Origin: Coptis chinensis | Lineage: Eukaryota > Streptophyta > Magnoliopsida > Ranunculales > Ranunculaceae | Assembly (NCBI GenBank): GCA_015680905.1 | Contig: CM027383.1 | Coordinates: 92,640,001 to 92,704,000, forward strand | Reading direction: 5' to 3' | DNA: 64,000 bases | Shown: positions 20,801 through 33,466 of the stretch, one piece after another | How the letters are laid out: the number at the start of each line of letters is the position of its first letter | Position numbering within the stretch: position 1 is the stretch's first letter | Translations under genes and position numbers: made by a program | The notes under the pieces: generated by a model | The model's database searches: none | What the model was told of the DNA's origin: nothing | What the model saw: the letters and a program-made list of their open reading frames with translations, nothing else

Positions 20801-21660
20801 GTCTTTGATTTGTTGTTCTGTAAATGCTACTCCTACGACTTCTTGACTGTCGACTTGAGGAGTAACTTTGTTATGCTACCTCTCACGGTGTGGTCGCCCC
20901 CAGTTGTTGCTTACTTCTAGAGTTCGTTGGTTCTTTGGATTGCGATTTCTAAGTCTACAGTAGGAACTATATTATTGAAGTTGGGAGTAGTTTATTTCTA
21001 TGCGGTCGCATTCTAGGCTAGTCTTCAGTAAACATTCTGTATTAGTTATCGGTATTCAAACCATCGTGTTTAACTTTGTTGCCCCCAAGTTTTGAGTTGT
21101 ACATAAAGTATTGGTGAAACTTGAACTTTATTATAATACCAACTTCTCGATATGTCTCTAGTTTTCTTTAAGAACAACTTCTTGACCATGTCTTTGTGGG
21201 ATTCTTTAATGTTTTACGCCAGATTATACAACTTCTTGATTTCGATTTCTTACGATTGCCCCCAGTTCTTCATTTTGTATCATTAGAAAAAATTGCCCAA
21301 CGACATCTTCGTTTACTACAAGATCCTTCCATTGAGTTTCCACCACACTCGCATTGCTCATTATTTTCTTGATAATGTTTGATTGCTGGTTTGTGAATGT
21401 TGCTCTTGTGACATTTTGATTTTCAACTTAAGGAGTAACTTCGCTATGTTGCATCTCACGATGTGGTCGTCCCCAATTGTTGCTTACTTATAGATTTCAC
21501 TGGTTCCTTGGATTGCGAGACCTATGTCGATAATACAGGATAAGCTGTCAAATTGGGGAATAGTTTCTTCAGAGTGGCCGCATTCTGGGCTGATCTTCGT
21601 TAAATCTTATGTATCGGTTTGCTGCATTCAAACCATGTCTTAGGTCATGTTGCAATTTGT
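20712..21660. repeat. Segmental duplication within the Tat-type element
   Basis: The block starting at 20712 (AATCGCCCAACGATATCTTC) recurs at about 21291. The paired homology extends about 370 bp through ATTGTTTTCTTGATAATG and GTGGTCG(C/T)CCCCA(G/A)TTGTTGCTTAC to about 21110 and 21660. The offset is about 579 bp. The copies have diverged by many substitutions. Confidence 0.8.
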
Positions 21661-21799
21661 GTTTGACGTCATGGCCTTGTCATCTGACATCGCCTCTTAT
21701 GTGTCCACCTCTTTTTATCCTCTTGATATGCTGCGATCAACGCGCGATGATCTTGAAATCTCATGGGAGGTATGATGACTACCTGATAACATGTTTTGT

Positions 21800-22147
21800 T
21801 ATTCTTTATGCCTTATGTTATGACCCTAGCTACGCCTATCATCGTTGTTATTTTGAGATTTGGATTGCCTCCTAAAATGGGATGAATGTCTAATTGACCT
21901 TGAGTGATTTGGAATATTTTCAAAGATAGGTTCCAATAGACGAAATTTGTCGTTATTATCATGTATTCACTTTCCTTTGTCCAGTTGCTTCTGTAAGTAG
22001 TTGTTGCGTTCATTTTCTCTTCTGAACATTTGTAGCATCATTTCTAACGTAACGTCTTCATCTCCTGTCTCTATATTTTCTGGATCTATTTCGTTTGCAT
22101 TTGTAGCATCTAGATCTTGAGAATGAGTTATTGGAGCCTGAGGTCGT
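21800..22147 (-). pseudogene. Tat-type gag N-terminal part
   Basis: The minus strand reads MMLQMFRRENERNNYLQKQL followed by a stop, a charged helical segment like the N-terminal region of plant Ty3 gag. It is cut at 22147 by the outer Athila element. The same host element appears to resume at 52360. Confidence 0.6.
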
Positions 22148-23447
22148 TGATAAACCGTAAAACAATAGTTTTACCAACTCTTAACTAGTTATGATAGGAA
22201 TAACTAAAACTAAAATTTATTTTACTACTCTATGATCAAAGTTCTATTCTCATTTATCATGCAATATGTAGAGTAGAGAATTCGTTCCACTCTTAGTTTA
22301 TTTATATGTAAGTTTCACTAGTTTAATCTATTCTAACAAAATCAATGAGAGTAATTGATTGTAATTATACTAATATGGTGATTGAACTAATTAAGATGTT
22401 TTAACTTATACTATGACAATTAAATACTAAGATGTGAATATGGAGAAGGAAATTAGGGGGATTTGATTCCACTTTGATTAATTCCTAATGTGCTAGTGTA
22501 GATTATTGCAATCCTAACCAATAAAGATTAAGTAATTGATCCCTAATTATTCATGACAAACTCTACCAACTAATAATTAGCATGTGAGGAAGTTCAACCC
22601 ATTCTCATGGTGAATCAACTAACCTACTAGAGTGAAACTCTTAAATACAATAATTCTAACTAATACATCAAGTCTTCATCAAACCCCTCTAATGGAGGTT
22701 TAGCTCAGATTTATCAGACTATCATTAATAGAGAAATAAGAAGAAGACATAATGAAGAATAATAACTTGGCTTTATTAATCTAATGGAAGAGAGTCTAAG
22801 AATTGAAAACTATATTAAAAACTAAGTACTGAATAATTAACTAAGTAAAATCTAGGTGGTCTAAGAGTTTAGCCTTAGTCCTCTAATAGGAGAGGGCTAG
22901 GTCTATAATTTTGTATATGGGCTTTGGAGCTATGTTTTGAGCTATGAAAATAAGCCCAAAACCTAATTACATATGTCCAAAAAGGGATTCTCTGCGTTGG
23001 AAATTACTGTAACAGTTTTTTCATCCCTTTTTGCTCTTTTGATTGGGTCAAAGTATAGACCATTAAAAAGCTTTTTTCGAGCCGGTAGTTTAGACATATA
23101 ATAGGCCCAATTCCAAGGACTGAGTCCAAAGATACGGCCTGCAGAAATTCTATTGACTTTTCTGCTCTATTTCTGCCCGCATTGACTTTGACTTTGACTT
23201 TTCAGCTTTGACCGGGCTTTAAAAAGGCCTTTTCTCCTTGAATCTTGGCCTTTAGTCATAGAACTTCTTAGCAACCAACCTTTGCTCTTTTCTATTGCAA
23301 AAGTGACATATTTCTTCATATATTTGACTCCAATACCTGAAATACACAAAAACACGTAAACAATACTAACTCTTATTTATTATACACATAATTAGTCTAA
23401 ATGTAATATTATTAAGGGGATAAAACTACAGTTTTGGGCTCTTATCA
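22148..23447 (-). repeat. 3' LTR of the outer Athila
   Basis: It begins TGATAAACCGTAAAACAATA and ends GGGCTCTTATCA in plus orientation. It aligns along its length with 51063-52359, apart from point differences and one replaced block near 22685. The extended inverted termini TGATAA/TTATCA are shared by all Athila LTRs here. Confidence 0.93.
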
Positions 23448-23463
23448 AACCACCCCCAAACAG
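23448..23463 (-). other. Polypurine tract of the outer Athila
   Basis: The minus strand reads CTGTTTGGGGGTGGTT directly upstream of the 3' LTR. Upstream of it lies CTTGAGGACAAGCAAAATA, a block that also precedes the PPT in the nested copies. Confidence 0.85.
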
Positions 23464-25014
23464 TATTTTGCTTGTCCTCAAGCAAATATGAGAAATTAAA
23501 CTAAGTGACCAAAAATGGAGTTCTAACTAATCTCGTTTTGCTTAGTGCGATTGCATTTACCATATGCAATAAGGTCTTAAACCACTAGGAATTCCCTAGT
23601 AGACGAGTTATAGCCTCGTGAGAGTTTTCCAGAGAAGGTACTCACAAACTTCATCTATACTACAAGGACTAAGAAATAAACATTACTGTTTTCTAATTTA
23701 TTCTTAGATATCTATACATCTCACTAGCAATGAATAAAAAATAATCAATTCGAAATCTAAGCTAATACGTGCATAATAATCAATCATCTACGGATAAACA
23801 TATATATAATGAACTATGCTATGAAATGTAATAACAAGTCCATTTCTGAAACTTTGGAATAACGTCCTTAAGTAGGTCCTCACATATATGTCAAGACAAA
23901 AACACTCAAATATTTCCATTCAAGTTTCGCTCACTCCAATATGCAGTGGGCACACTTTACCTTACAATCTCAATGACATACAAGGAAGCCAAAGTCGATC
24001 AAACACATCTGCCACTTACTATCACACTAACTTATTCCTAATTGAGCTAGAGGTTTTTATTAGGTGTTGCGGGGATTAGGTGATGGTTTAAGAATGAAGG
24101 AAATGGATATTCAAAAAGGACAAGTCTAAGATAATAGAGTCTTCATATTATGTAACTAGAGAAAATATTATTCTTACTTTGCTTTTACACTTTGTTTCCA
24201 ACCTTAGCCATTTTTTTTCTTTTTCTTTTGGCTTTTGACTCCTTTGATTATGTTTTTGGAGTTCTAACTTTTTATTTTATTTATTTCTTTTCTTTGGATG
24301 GAAACTTTCTTTTCTTTTCTTATTTGAAGCAGCTAACAAATTCTTGGTGATCAACAAACATTTCTCTTTTCTTTTCTTTTCTTCATTTCATCTCTATTCT
24401 CAGACTCATTCAAAAATGGGTAGGCTGATTTTATTTTTATTTTGTTTTGTATAAAAGGATAAAGGATTTGCAGTTTATGAAAGGTTAAAGAAAGGCTCAA
24501 AGGGGTGACTAGCGGAAAATAATTTCATATATGTTTGAATTTCTGGCTATATCGATAAAAAAGGGGCCTAAATTATCACTTAGGATATGGTATAACGATC
24601 AAGCAAGTGGACGTGTGATTTCTCTATTCGGAATTTATTTCTCCCTTGTGTCATTTCTTAAATATTTCACTCATATAAGGCTTTAGGCTATATTCTCACA
24701 GGATTTGTAGAATAAGTACTATAGCCTAGATTTCAGAAACTTAATACCAATACAAACATAAATGCTAATACAATATATTTATGGAAAGATGCAATGATTA
24801 TTACCTACATATTAACATAAGTTTCTAAAAACTATTCTAATTTAAGAGCTAACGTGAAATTTCTAGACTAATATCATCATGGAGAAAGAAACAATACAAA
24901 TATTCCTAATTATATAGTATAAATACTTATTATTTTTATTTTTTTACTAGAAAACAAGTGCATATTATACATATATTATTCTAATAGGTGCCTTAAATTA
25001 TGCGTGTTTCTATG
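23464..25014 (-). other. Noncoding 3' region of the outer Athila
   Basis: No coding frame. It corresponds to 40700-42270 of the nested element in inverse orientation and includes the T-rich/CTTTT-rich stretch 24200-24400 (A-rich on the element's sense strand). Confidence 0.6.
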
Positions 25015-25028
25015 CCACCCCCAAACAA
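25015..25028 (-). other. PPT-like motif after ORF2 (outer Athila)
   Basis: Minus-strand TTGTTTGGGGGTGG. It is preceded by TTTGAGGACAAAGCATG, the same context as the true PPT. Confidence 0.75.
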
Positions 25029-25269
25029 AAACATGCTTTGTCCTCAAAGTATTAAAATAAGAAGAGTAGAAAATACCATGGAAATGCGTGAAAATTAAGA
25101 ACACCTGCAAAACAAATTTAGAACATACTAATATAGATAAATGAAAATAGACGTAACTCTATATGAGTTCCACCCCTTATGGGGATAACAAAAATTAAAT
25201 TGCTTGGGACATAAGCAGACACTAACAAAAAGTAAAACTTACCACATATCCAGCATTTAAACGTTGTCC

Positions 25270-26400
25270 AGCTCTTCTATAAAGAATTGAGGTTCCTTGG
25301 CATCCTGTCACACCATGATAATTTGCCAGGCCTCACGCCATTTATCATTTACAATCGCTAACCTATTAAGCGCCATTTGGTCGGATAAGGTGTAAGGGGC
25401 AACCCAATTAGGTTGTAGCCTCCACCCCGACCAAGTCATTGCACGGAATGATCGTATAATGCAATTGGTGGGTCTCACAATGTCAACCCCAACCCAATCC
25501 GTGAAACGGGCACAAAACTCAGGAAAGAAACATATCATTATGCGACAAACTAAGACAGGCATAAGAAGGTACTTATGCCTCATACTATGGGCTCGTGCTA
25601 AACTAGAAACTAAGGTCTAAGGAATGTCATAGAGCATATGTCCCTCAGCTAGAGCAAGGAAAACGTCACAAGTGGTGTCATTTGCAAAAGAAAAACGTCA
25701 TTCCCCTAAGATATTTAGCATGATAAAAAAAACATAACCGTGCCCACGTTTAGGGACTAGCTACCAAGGGCTACATTATATTGCCATTGGTCCTCTACAT
25801 GGAAAATTCCAGCCCCATAGGTCTCATGCAAAAACTCATAGTTGTATGTATACATATTATCAACCAAATAGCCCCATGAGTCTTGGATTTCAGCAGGCAT
25901 ATATAGTTCAAGAGCAAAAGTCAACAAGAACTTGGTGAAGTCCATTGTGTCATCCTCAATGGTGATAGAGAACACTTGTTCTCCATCCGGTCTTTCAAAG
26001 AACTTACAATGATCATAAAAATAAGTTGTAAGTGCAGGAGAATATAGTTCATCCGAGCTTACCATTAGAGGCTGCCATCCTGCCCGTATAATCAAGTCAC
26101 AGAACCAAGACCTATAGGTGTCGCTCAAGAACAAATTTTCGAAGGACTGCTCCGGAATGATTCTAGGTGATTTCATAGCAAACAAACTCACCACGAAACT
26201 CCTGGAAGTGACTGCATAAGATCCCATAAAGCAGAACTGAAGTTGTGATGAGGTGAAGGTGCGGGTGCACTTTGCATAGCCTATAGAAAGGCGAGGGCAC
26301 ACTCTGGTTCGGCAAGAATTCCAGTACTTTAGGGGCGTGCGCGCTCTGAGTATAGGCACAATAAGGGGCGTGCGCGCTCCATGTAATAGAAGTGCTATGA
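25270..26400 (-). pseudogene. Athila 3' ORF2, unknown function (outer copy)
   Basis: I do not recognise a characterised domain. The main block (26359-25757) contains ELYSPALTTYFYDHCKFFER, PDGEQVFSITIEDD and YEFLHETYGAGIFHVEDQ. A second block (25583-25308) has WVGVDIVRPTNCIIRSF and NRLAIVNDKWREAWQI. The nested element encodes a homologous ORF at 39345-40465 in the same position. It sits where some Ty3 elements carry an env-like gene, but I see no signal peptide or transmembrane segment. A frameshift and stops lie between the two blocks. The N-terminal part includes GC-rich modules at 26331-26379. Confidence 0.7.
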
Positions 26401-26787
26401 AGTGAAAGTAAAAGGAAAAGTGAGAGGTGCCACGTGAGAGGTGTGATGTTAAGTTGAGAGTAAACCCTGTATTTATAGAGGACTATTTTCTAAGTTCCAC
26501 AAGTTGCCTAAATAGTTAAGGCAACATGATGGAAAAAAAACATTTCTAAATCCAAAATAGAAATAGACCAGATGCGTACTCCAAAACCAAACCAATAGCG
26601 TTTTGGCTGGAATTAAAATAGTAATCATCTAATCACTACTCCTTGAGGTTGCACCAAACAACACTAGCTAATTCTAGCTACACCAATTTAGCAACATACT
26701 CACATAAACCGATCATTATCAAGCAGGCAATATTATTTCGAAAAAAAATACGTGGATATAATTAGAGGCATTACTAAATAAATAAGT

Positions 26788-26801
26788 CCACTCCCAAACA
26801 A
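26788..26801 (-). other. PPT-like motif between ORF1 and ORF2 (outer Athila)
   Basis: Minus-strand TTGTTTGGGAGTGG, with one substitution relative to the other copies. Upstream on the sense strand is CATTCCAAC. Confidence 0.65.
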
Positions 26802-26987
26802 GTTGGAATGATGGGATTCACGATACAAAACATAGCATATGCCGGAATTTAAAACAACTTCAAATTTAAAATAACAAATACAGAATTCAATATTAACTAC
26901 TTAACTAAATAATTCGGAATCAAAATCTACTAAAAATAGGGAAAATAATCTTAACATAACAATAATATAATAAAACTAGCCACGAGA

Positions 26988-28108
26988 CTAGGATGGGCCA
27001 AAGTCATTCGTCCTGTGCCGACGACGCTCATGCCTCCCAGATTTATCAGAAGAAGAACCATCGTGAGGTGGCAAGCATCGTAGAACTTCTACTTGAAATC
27101 TTCGTTGCTGCTCCATAAATGCATTCATGGTTTCCCCACGCTCATTATCCCGCTGGACGAGAATCTCCATGTTAGCGTGGAGATCTTTATGACTATCAGA
27201 TAGCAACTAAAAATTGTTTTGAAGCTCGGTTTGGTTACGGATAATGTTACCCTGCCTCATCTGAATCTCCTCATACTGAGTATGGATAGTTCGCAGGCCA
27301 CGATGTAGTAAGGAGACACGGGCTACATCTGTAGTAGTCCTTTCCCAAACTCTAGCATCAAAACATGCGTGTCGTCCTCATCATCCTCATTCGATACCGT
27401 CTCTGCAGCCAAAACCTCAGGCACATTCCACCTCTTCTGAATACATTCCTTGTAAATCCGTGCATTCTCATGCACCTTCAATTTAATCCTATCAGTCTTC
27501 GGAACACAACCCCATAACATCATAATCTTGGTAATCAATGTAGGTAAATGGGCGGTATATACACAAACTGATCTAATCTCACTTAGCATACAATCGAGGA
27601 TACAAAAATCATACCTCTTATTCTGAAGGATACATAGAATGTGTAGACAATTCGTATTGACGTCACTCACTTTCATAGAGCCAGTAATATTCCTACTAAC
27701 CCACTGAGCGATAGCCAACTGGTTCTTTCTCAAAGACGACTGTCGAACACAATGCGAGCCAGCATTATACTATCCTTCCAATATAGTCTCAGTCATCAAA
27801 GGACCAATCCCACCAAACTGAGATTCCTGCAGTGTGAGTACGAGTGGCCTTTGCCCAATGCCAAGAATCTCAAATAACACAGCTGTATCCAACTCCCTCC
27901 TACTATCACCCACCTTCACAAAAACTCGACGACCCTCAGTCTCCTTCTTCTTATAAAAATTATACACCAAATCAGTGTGATAAAAATCATTTGTCGAATA
28001 CCACAAACTTTGCCACTTCATACTAATCATCTCGTTACCATAAAAGGGTGAGAATTGATTAAAATAAAAAACTTGTTATGGAAGAATCTTAGGTTGTGTT
28101 GGAGCCAT
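26988..28108 (-). pseudogene. Athila 3' ORF1, unknown function (outer copy)
   Basis: It starts MAPTQPKILP at 28108 and meets a stop. It resumes with FYGNEMISMKWQSLWYST, FYHTDLVYNFYKK and RRELDTAVLFEILGIGQRP. It continues at 27733-27323 with QLAIAQWVSRNITGSMKVSD and LHILCILQNKRYDFCI, and ends at 27206-26988 with a basic tail (SGRHERRRHRTNDFGPS). Homologues lie at 37588-38460 and 62182-63115. The arrangement resembles the 'putative plant transposon protein' family found in Athila-like elements, an inference from memory of that family. Its role is unknown; the acidic stretch and basic tail suggest nucleic-acid or protein binding at most. Confidence 0.75.
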
Positions 28109-28200
28109 TGCGTGGATTTCAAAAATTGGGGTTAATGCAAAGAGGGGTTTAGTGAAAGGATCACTTGATCGAGATTTGAATAGGGGTTGTGTGGAGGTTA

Positions 28201-28232
28201 GGGCGCGACACGAGGGTGTGCGCGCTTCAGCT
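28201..28232. other. GC-rich paired module near ORF1 start
   Basis: GGGCGCGACACGAGGGTGTGC followed by GCGC forms two GCGC-rich half modules, part of the GC-rich motif family described in the findings. Confidence 0.5.
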
Positions 28233-28700
28233 TTTCTGGGTTGGTTTGTTCGTGAGTTTTGGTTTGATGGAGGCGTGGAGGAGAAGAAGAACAAAATGCG
28301 TTGGGGTTTAAAAGGGTGTCATGTGTGGGGCACGTGACCGCGTAGGGTTTAACTATTTGGGCCCAAGCCCAAAACAATACAGATAATAACCATCCTGTCC
28401 CATGCCTTGTATATTTTAAAACTGAAATACCCGATTCGTTAATGGTCAGATTTTTGCGAATGAGCTATGAAAACGATCATCAAAGAGAGTACAATCCAAT
28501 GATCTAAAAAAAAAAAACTCAAATCTAACTGTGGCTGACATATAAGAAAATAGAAAATGCCTCAAAGTGCGTGAATGACATAAGTTATGTGATCAAAAGA
28601 AATCTAAATTCATAGATAGTGTCAACCCAAATCAAAATACGTCTAAACGGTATAAACAATAAGAATATAAAGTTGAGAGATCAAGAATGGAAAGACCAAA

Positions 28701-28719
28701 CACCCCCACCCCCAAACAA
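28701..28719 (-). other. PPT-like motif between integrase and ORF1 (outer Athila)
   Basis: Minus-strand TTGTTTGGGGGTGGGGGTG, preceded by AAATTTG/TTTTCAAAAA-type sequence. The same G-rich extension is seen at 36891 and 61497. Confidence 0.75.
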
Positions 28720-29062
28720 ATTTTTGAAAACATGGTTTAGAAAATTTGTTTAAACAAGTGGGTCTTTTAAAGTCAGATTCCCGAGACTTGCTAGATTTTT
28801 ATTGTTATGGTTTTAATATTTTTTTTACTTTTTATGAATAAGGTTTAATATAAAGGAAAACAATAAAGCAATAAAAACATAATTCACACCATAGAGAAAC
28901 ATGACTCAAAACCCGAGAAAACATTCAAGAGTGGAAAACGTGAATTACTTTAAACGTGGACTTAAGATCCGATACTTACAACCACACACTCCAAAGGGAG
29001 GGCCCAATTACCTTAATGGTGCACTTACCAAAATATGGAAATGGGAGGAAGTACACCAAACA

Positions 29063-30310
29063 TCAAAGGTCAGTCTTCATATCCTCCACATGTGAGGATA
29101 TTAACTCATGAAAATGTTTTAACCGTTGGCCATTAACTTTAAAGGCACCGTTGTCCTTGGGATTTACCAAGGTGATTGCCCCATAAGGGGTGACTTCAGT
29201 AACTAGAAAAGTATCAGACCAACGGGTTTTTAACTTTCCTGGGAAAATATGCAAATGGGAGTTATAAAGCAAGACCTTTTGACCAACCACAAACTCTTTA
29301 CGCAAAATTTGTTTATCATGAACATGTTTCATGTTAGCTTTATAATCCTTCGCGAGATCATAAGAATCGCTACGAATTTCTTCAAGCTCATTTAATTGTA
29401 ATTTGCGCTTGACGCCTGCCTCATCCATATTAAAGTTAAGGCTCTTTATAGCCCACATAACACGGTGCTCCAATTCAATGGGCAAGTGACAAGATTTTCC
29501 AAACACAAGTCTAAAAGGAGACATTCCTATAGGAGTTTTAAAACCTGTCCGATATGCCCATAAAGCATCAGTTAGACTCTTAGACCAATCTTTCCTATCA
29601 GGATTTACAGTCATTTCTAATAGTTTTTTAATTTCCCTATTAGAGACTTTTACTTGGCCACTAGTCTGTGGATGATAAGGAGTAGCCACCTTATGGGTAA
29701 CTCCGAACTTCTTCACTAATGAAGCAACAACTCGATTGCAAAAATGTGTTCTGCCATCACTGATGATGGCTTTAGGGATACCAAAATGACAGAAAATGTA
29801 TTTCTTAACAAAAAACACAACTGTCTTATGGTCATTGCTACGACAAGCCATTACATCTATCCATTTGGAAACATAGTCCACGGCGACAAGAATATAAATA
29901 AAATCATGAGATATAGGAAAAGGACCCATGAAATCAATGCCCCAGACATTAAAAATTTCTACCACCATAATGGGATTTAAAGGCATCATATTACGTTTAG
30001 TGATACGCCCAAGATGTTGGCAACGAACACACGTCTTGCAGTGGACTTGTGCATCTTTAAAAAGGGTAGGCCAATAAAAACAACATTGAAGAACTTTAGC
30101 TGCCGTTTTCATACCACTAAAATAGCCACCACACTCTTTGTCATGGCAGAAGGATAAAACCTCATTATATTCACAATGAGGGATACAACGACGAATAATC
30201 TGATCCACACAATACTTAAAAAGGTAGGGCTCATCCCAGTAGTATAGCTTAACTCGACAAAAATTTCTTACGTTCATTTCATGACCAAACATCAGGAATA
30301 ATATCAGAAG
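29063..30310 (-). pseudogene. Athila integrase (outer copy), longest intact pol block
   Basis: The frame is open for 409 codons from 30292. Zinc-binding region: [19 protein letters not shown] with CKTCVRC; the second His of the HHCC module is Tyr57. Catalytic core: [10 protein letters not shown] (Asp120), IISDGRTHF (Asp179), TSGQVKVSNRE, where the catalytic Glu is Lys215 (29648-29650). The C-terminal region ends near KVNGQRLKHFHELISS with no chromodomain. The family inserts element DNA; the loss of the third catalytic residue predicts no activity. A stop at 30336-30338 replaces a Trp between RNase H and integrase. Confidence 0.93.
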
Positions 30311-30335
30311 CTAAATAATTCACAATGTCGGCATA

Positions 30336-31050
30336 TTATGGCGCAAAAAAAATAGAATAAAGATGCTCATTAGGAAAAGAATCAGGTATGGAATCAGAAT
30401 CACTATCACTGTCATTGGTCAGTCTAGATAAATGGTCGGCAACTATATTTTCGACCCCTCGTTTATCCTTAATTTCTAGGGTAAACTCTTGCAGGAGGAG
30501 AATCCATCGGATCAACCTCTGTTTAGCATCCTTCTTGGCGAGAAGGTACCTAAGAGCTGCATGGTCAGTGTAGACTAAGGTCTTTGAACCAACCAAATAA
30601 GGATGGAACTTATTTAAAGCATAAACCACAACTAAAAATTCCTTTTCAGTAGTAGTGTAATTTCGTTGAGCATCATTTAAAGTCTGACTAGCATAATAAA
30701 CAATAGTGGACTTATCATCTAGTTTCTGGCCTAACACAACACCAACAACATAATCGCTAGCGTCGCACATAAGCTCAAAAGGTTTAGACCAATCAGGAGG
30801 TTGTATAATCGATGCAGATGTTAAAGCAGTTTTTAAAGTTTCAAAAGCCTGTTTGTAGTCATAATTAAAATCAAATATGACATCTTTTAAAAGCAGATTA
30901 GTTAAAAGCCTAGCTAATTTTGAAAAATCCTTAATAAACCGCCTATAGAACTCTGCACGGCATAAAAAGGCTCTAATGTCACGGACAGTCCGTGGTATGG
31001 GTAGAGACGCTATTTTATCTAATTTGGCCTTATATACTTCTATGCTGTCA
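30336..31050 (-). pseudogene. Athila RT thumb and RNase H (outer copy, distal part)
   Basis: The block begins at the junction with the nested element: [19 protein letters not shown], then [20 protein letters not shown]. RNase H motifs: [13 protein letters not shown] (Asp), [17 protein letters not shown] (Glu), [10 protein letters not shown] (Asp), IVADHLSRL (Asp). It continues the RT that stops at 47244 on the other side of the nest. The N-terminal codons belong to the nested LTR, not to pol. Confidence 0.92.
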
Positions 31051-32801
31051 TGATAAGAACCCAAAACTGTAGTTTTAACCCTGTAATAGTCATACTTTTA
31101 GACCAATTATGTGAGTAATAATTAAGAGTTAATACTGATCACGTGTTTTTATGCATTTTAGGCTTCAAAGTCCATTATGCGTAAATGTGCGGTTTAGTGA
31201 GATAAAGGAGCAAAGGTGGGTTGCTAAGGAGTTCTGTGATTAAAGGCCAAGATTCAAGAAGACAAAGCCTTTCTAAAGCCCGGTCAAAAGCTGAAAAGTC
31301 GACATGGGCAGAAACAGCAGACAAAGTCAGCAGAACTTCCGAAGGCCGTATCTTTAGACTCAGACCTCAGAATTGGGCCTACCTTATGTCAAAACGACCG
31401 GCTCGGAAAGAGCTTTCCAATGGTCTAAGCCTTGACCCGATTAGAGGAGCAGAAGTATACGAAAAGTCTGTGGAAGCCAACTGTAGCTGAAGAGGCCTTT
31501 TTGGACTGAAAGAATTGGGTTTTGGGCCTGATTCTCTGGCCCAAAACATTGCTCCAAGCCCATGCACGATTTTTGGATCTGAAAGTATAAAAACAAGAGC
31601 TTGACTCTTTGTTAATGGTACCTAGTTAGACCTAAAAATATAGATAATTCTAGATCTAGATTTAATTGTTTGTAATTTAGTTTAGTTTCAATTCAGTTCT
31701 TGTTTTAGATTAAACTCTTAGAATCATTATTCTTCATTAGTTTGATAAATAAAATAGTTAGTTGTCAATTTCGATTCTTGTCATTTACAATTGTTTAGAT
31801 CTAAATTCCCCTATTACGTAGATAGTTAGACCTAGACTAGTTAGCCTCCATTAATTAGTTTTAGAACTTAGTTTTAGAATTTCAATTAGTTAATTAATTA
31901 GTTTTTCATATCTTGTTTTAGATCTAGTTTCATGTTTAATTAATTACTTTAGAAACAAGTAGATTATTAATTTAGTATTTGAATCATTGTTTTATTATTC
32001 ATTAGATTAATAAAATAGTGTTCTTGGTAATCTAGTTCATTTCCTTTACTTAATTAGTTTAATTCTTAGATTCAATTATTTGTCTTTATTAGATTGAATA
32101 GATTTTTGCATGAGTAGTTTCCATTTGAGTTTAAATAAGCAAAGTTTCAATCTTTATATCATGTCTTGTTTGAATTCCATTGGGAATGATAAGCATTGAT
32201 GGGCTAAACCTCCATTAGAGGGGGTTGAGAAGCCTTGATGAAAGCTTGATTCGATTATCGTAGAGAGTCGCCATAATTTCCTTTCCACTCTAGAAATGAT
32301 TAGTTCACCATGAGAATGGGTGTAATCGCTCATATGCTAGTTATGAATTGGTAGAAATGCCATGTGTAATTAGGGATTAGAGTAACCATATTGTTGTTCG
32401 CGAAGCTAGATTCAATTCGGATTACGACGATTAATTCGATAGTAGGATTAAGTCGAAGTTAAGGTGAAATCAATCCCCCTCTAACTCCTTATCATAAAAT
32501 TGACGTAGCATTCCCATAGTTGTTCTAATAGTCGACTAGTTGCATCTTGTGGGTAGTTGCATCGTAGTCTAGTTGCCATTTCGTAAATCTCTCATTAGAC
32601 TTTAGTTAAGATCACTTATACGTAGAGAACACAGCATACGGAAGGACTAGGAGTGGAACGAATCATCTACTCCACTATATCTCATAGGATTGAGAGTAGA
32701 AATCTTTGATAAATTTAGGCACATAAAAAGTTTAAGTTTACTTACGTTTTGAGTTTCATCGTTCATTTCGTAGGTAAACTATCATTTTTTATGTTTTATC
32801 A
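31051..32801 (+). repeat. LTR1 of the nested Athila (1751 bp)
   Basis: It starts TGATAAGAACCCAAAACTGT and ends ATGTTTTATCA. It is most like LTR3 in length and sequence, including the CCTCCATTAATTAGTTTTAG block missing from LTR2. It is longer than the outer-element LTR (1300 bp), marking a different subfamily. Confidence 0.93.
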
Positions 32802-32803
32802 AA

Positions 32804-32817
32804 TGGCGCCGCTGCCA
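32804..32817 (+). other. Athila primer binding site (nested element)
   Basis: TGGCGCCGCTGCCA lies two bases after LTR1. Athila elements use this tRNA-Asp-type site. Confidence 0.9.
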
Positions 32818-32931
32818 TCTTAGTTTCACTTTCGCATTGTTTTCGTAGTATAAGTACTCTTATTAAAGTCCCATTTCACCCACCCACCCTTGTTCGATTC
32901 TAACTATAGTTGTCTTTTTCAAAGCATTAAA

Positions 32932-32934
<3 letters not shown>

Positions 32935-32969
<35 letters not shown>
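32935..32969 (+). repeat. A(35) homopolymer in the leader
   Basis: An uninterrupted A run between PBS and gag. In the last element the corresponding leader (53760-53960) instead has GC-rich modules. Confidence 0.85.
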
Positions 32970-32971
<2 letters not shown>

Positions 32972-33466
32972 TCAAAAGTTCAAAAAAGGAGCTTTACTCA
33001 AGTCAAGTCGGAAGCCGAGCGACCACTACCAAACACAGTAACTTGAACTTACACTTAATCGAGACCCGTGACCCAAAGTGAGTTCACTCTCGCGTCCCGA
33101 AGTTTAATTTTGCCGATTTCCAATGTGTTTGATTCAACTTTGATTTTTCAAGTTTTTCGTTGTTCTAACTTGTTATATACACCGAACACGCTGTAAACAA
33201 GACACTATTCATAAGAGAAGCAGGGACGCAATCAGGTATTCCTTTCTTCCACAACTCGCAACTCCTGTTAGAGGTTTATACTAGTATATCGGAGATTGTT
33301 TGGAGTGTTGGCGTGTTTAGCTAAGTTTGGTCTTAACCTTGTATGAGATTAAGGTCCGGTCGAACAAAACACCGAACGTAATTACGAACAACGCCAACAA
33401 ACAATTCTATCTAGTATACCACCCACTACACCTCTAGCTACTATTTCACACACACCACCTAACACA

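Noticed and set aside
25270-28108. Calling ORF1/ORF2 an envelope gene
   Set aside because: The position matches env-like genes of some Ty3 elements, but no signal peptide, transmembrane span or envelope motif is visible.
31221-31490. Conserved 89-codon frames repeated at 31221 and 42459
   Set aside because: They lie inside LTR1 and LTR2 at equivalent positions. The similarity is that of the LTRs, and LTR3 does not keep the frame.
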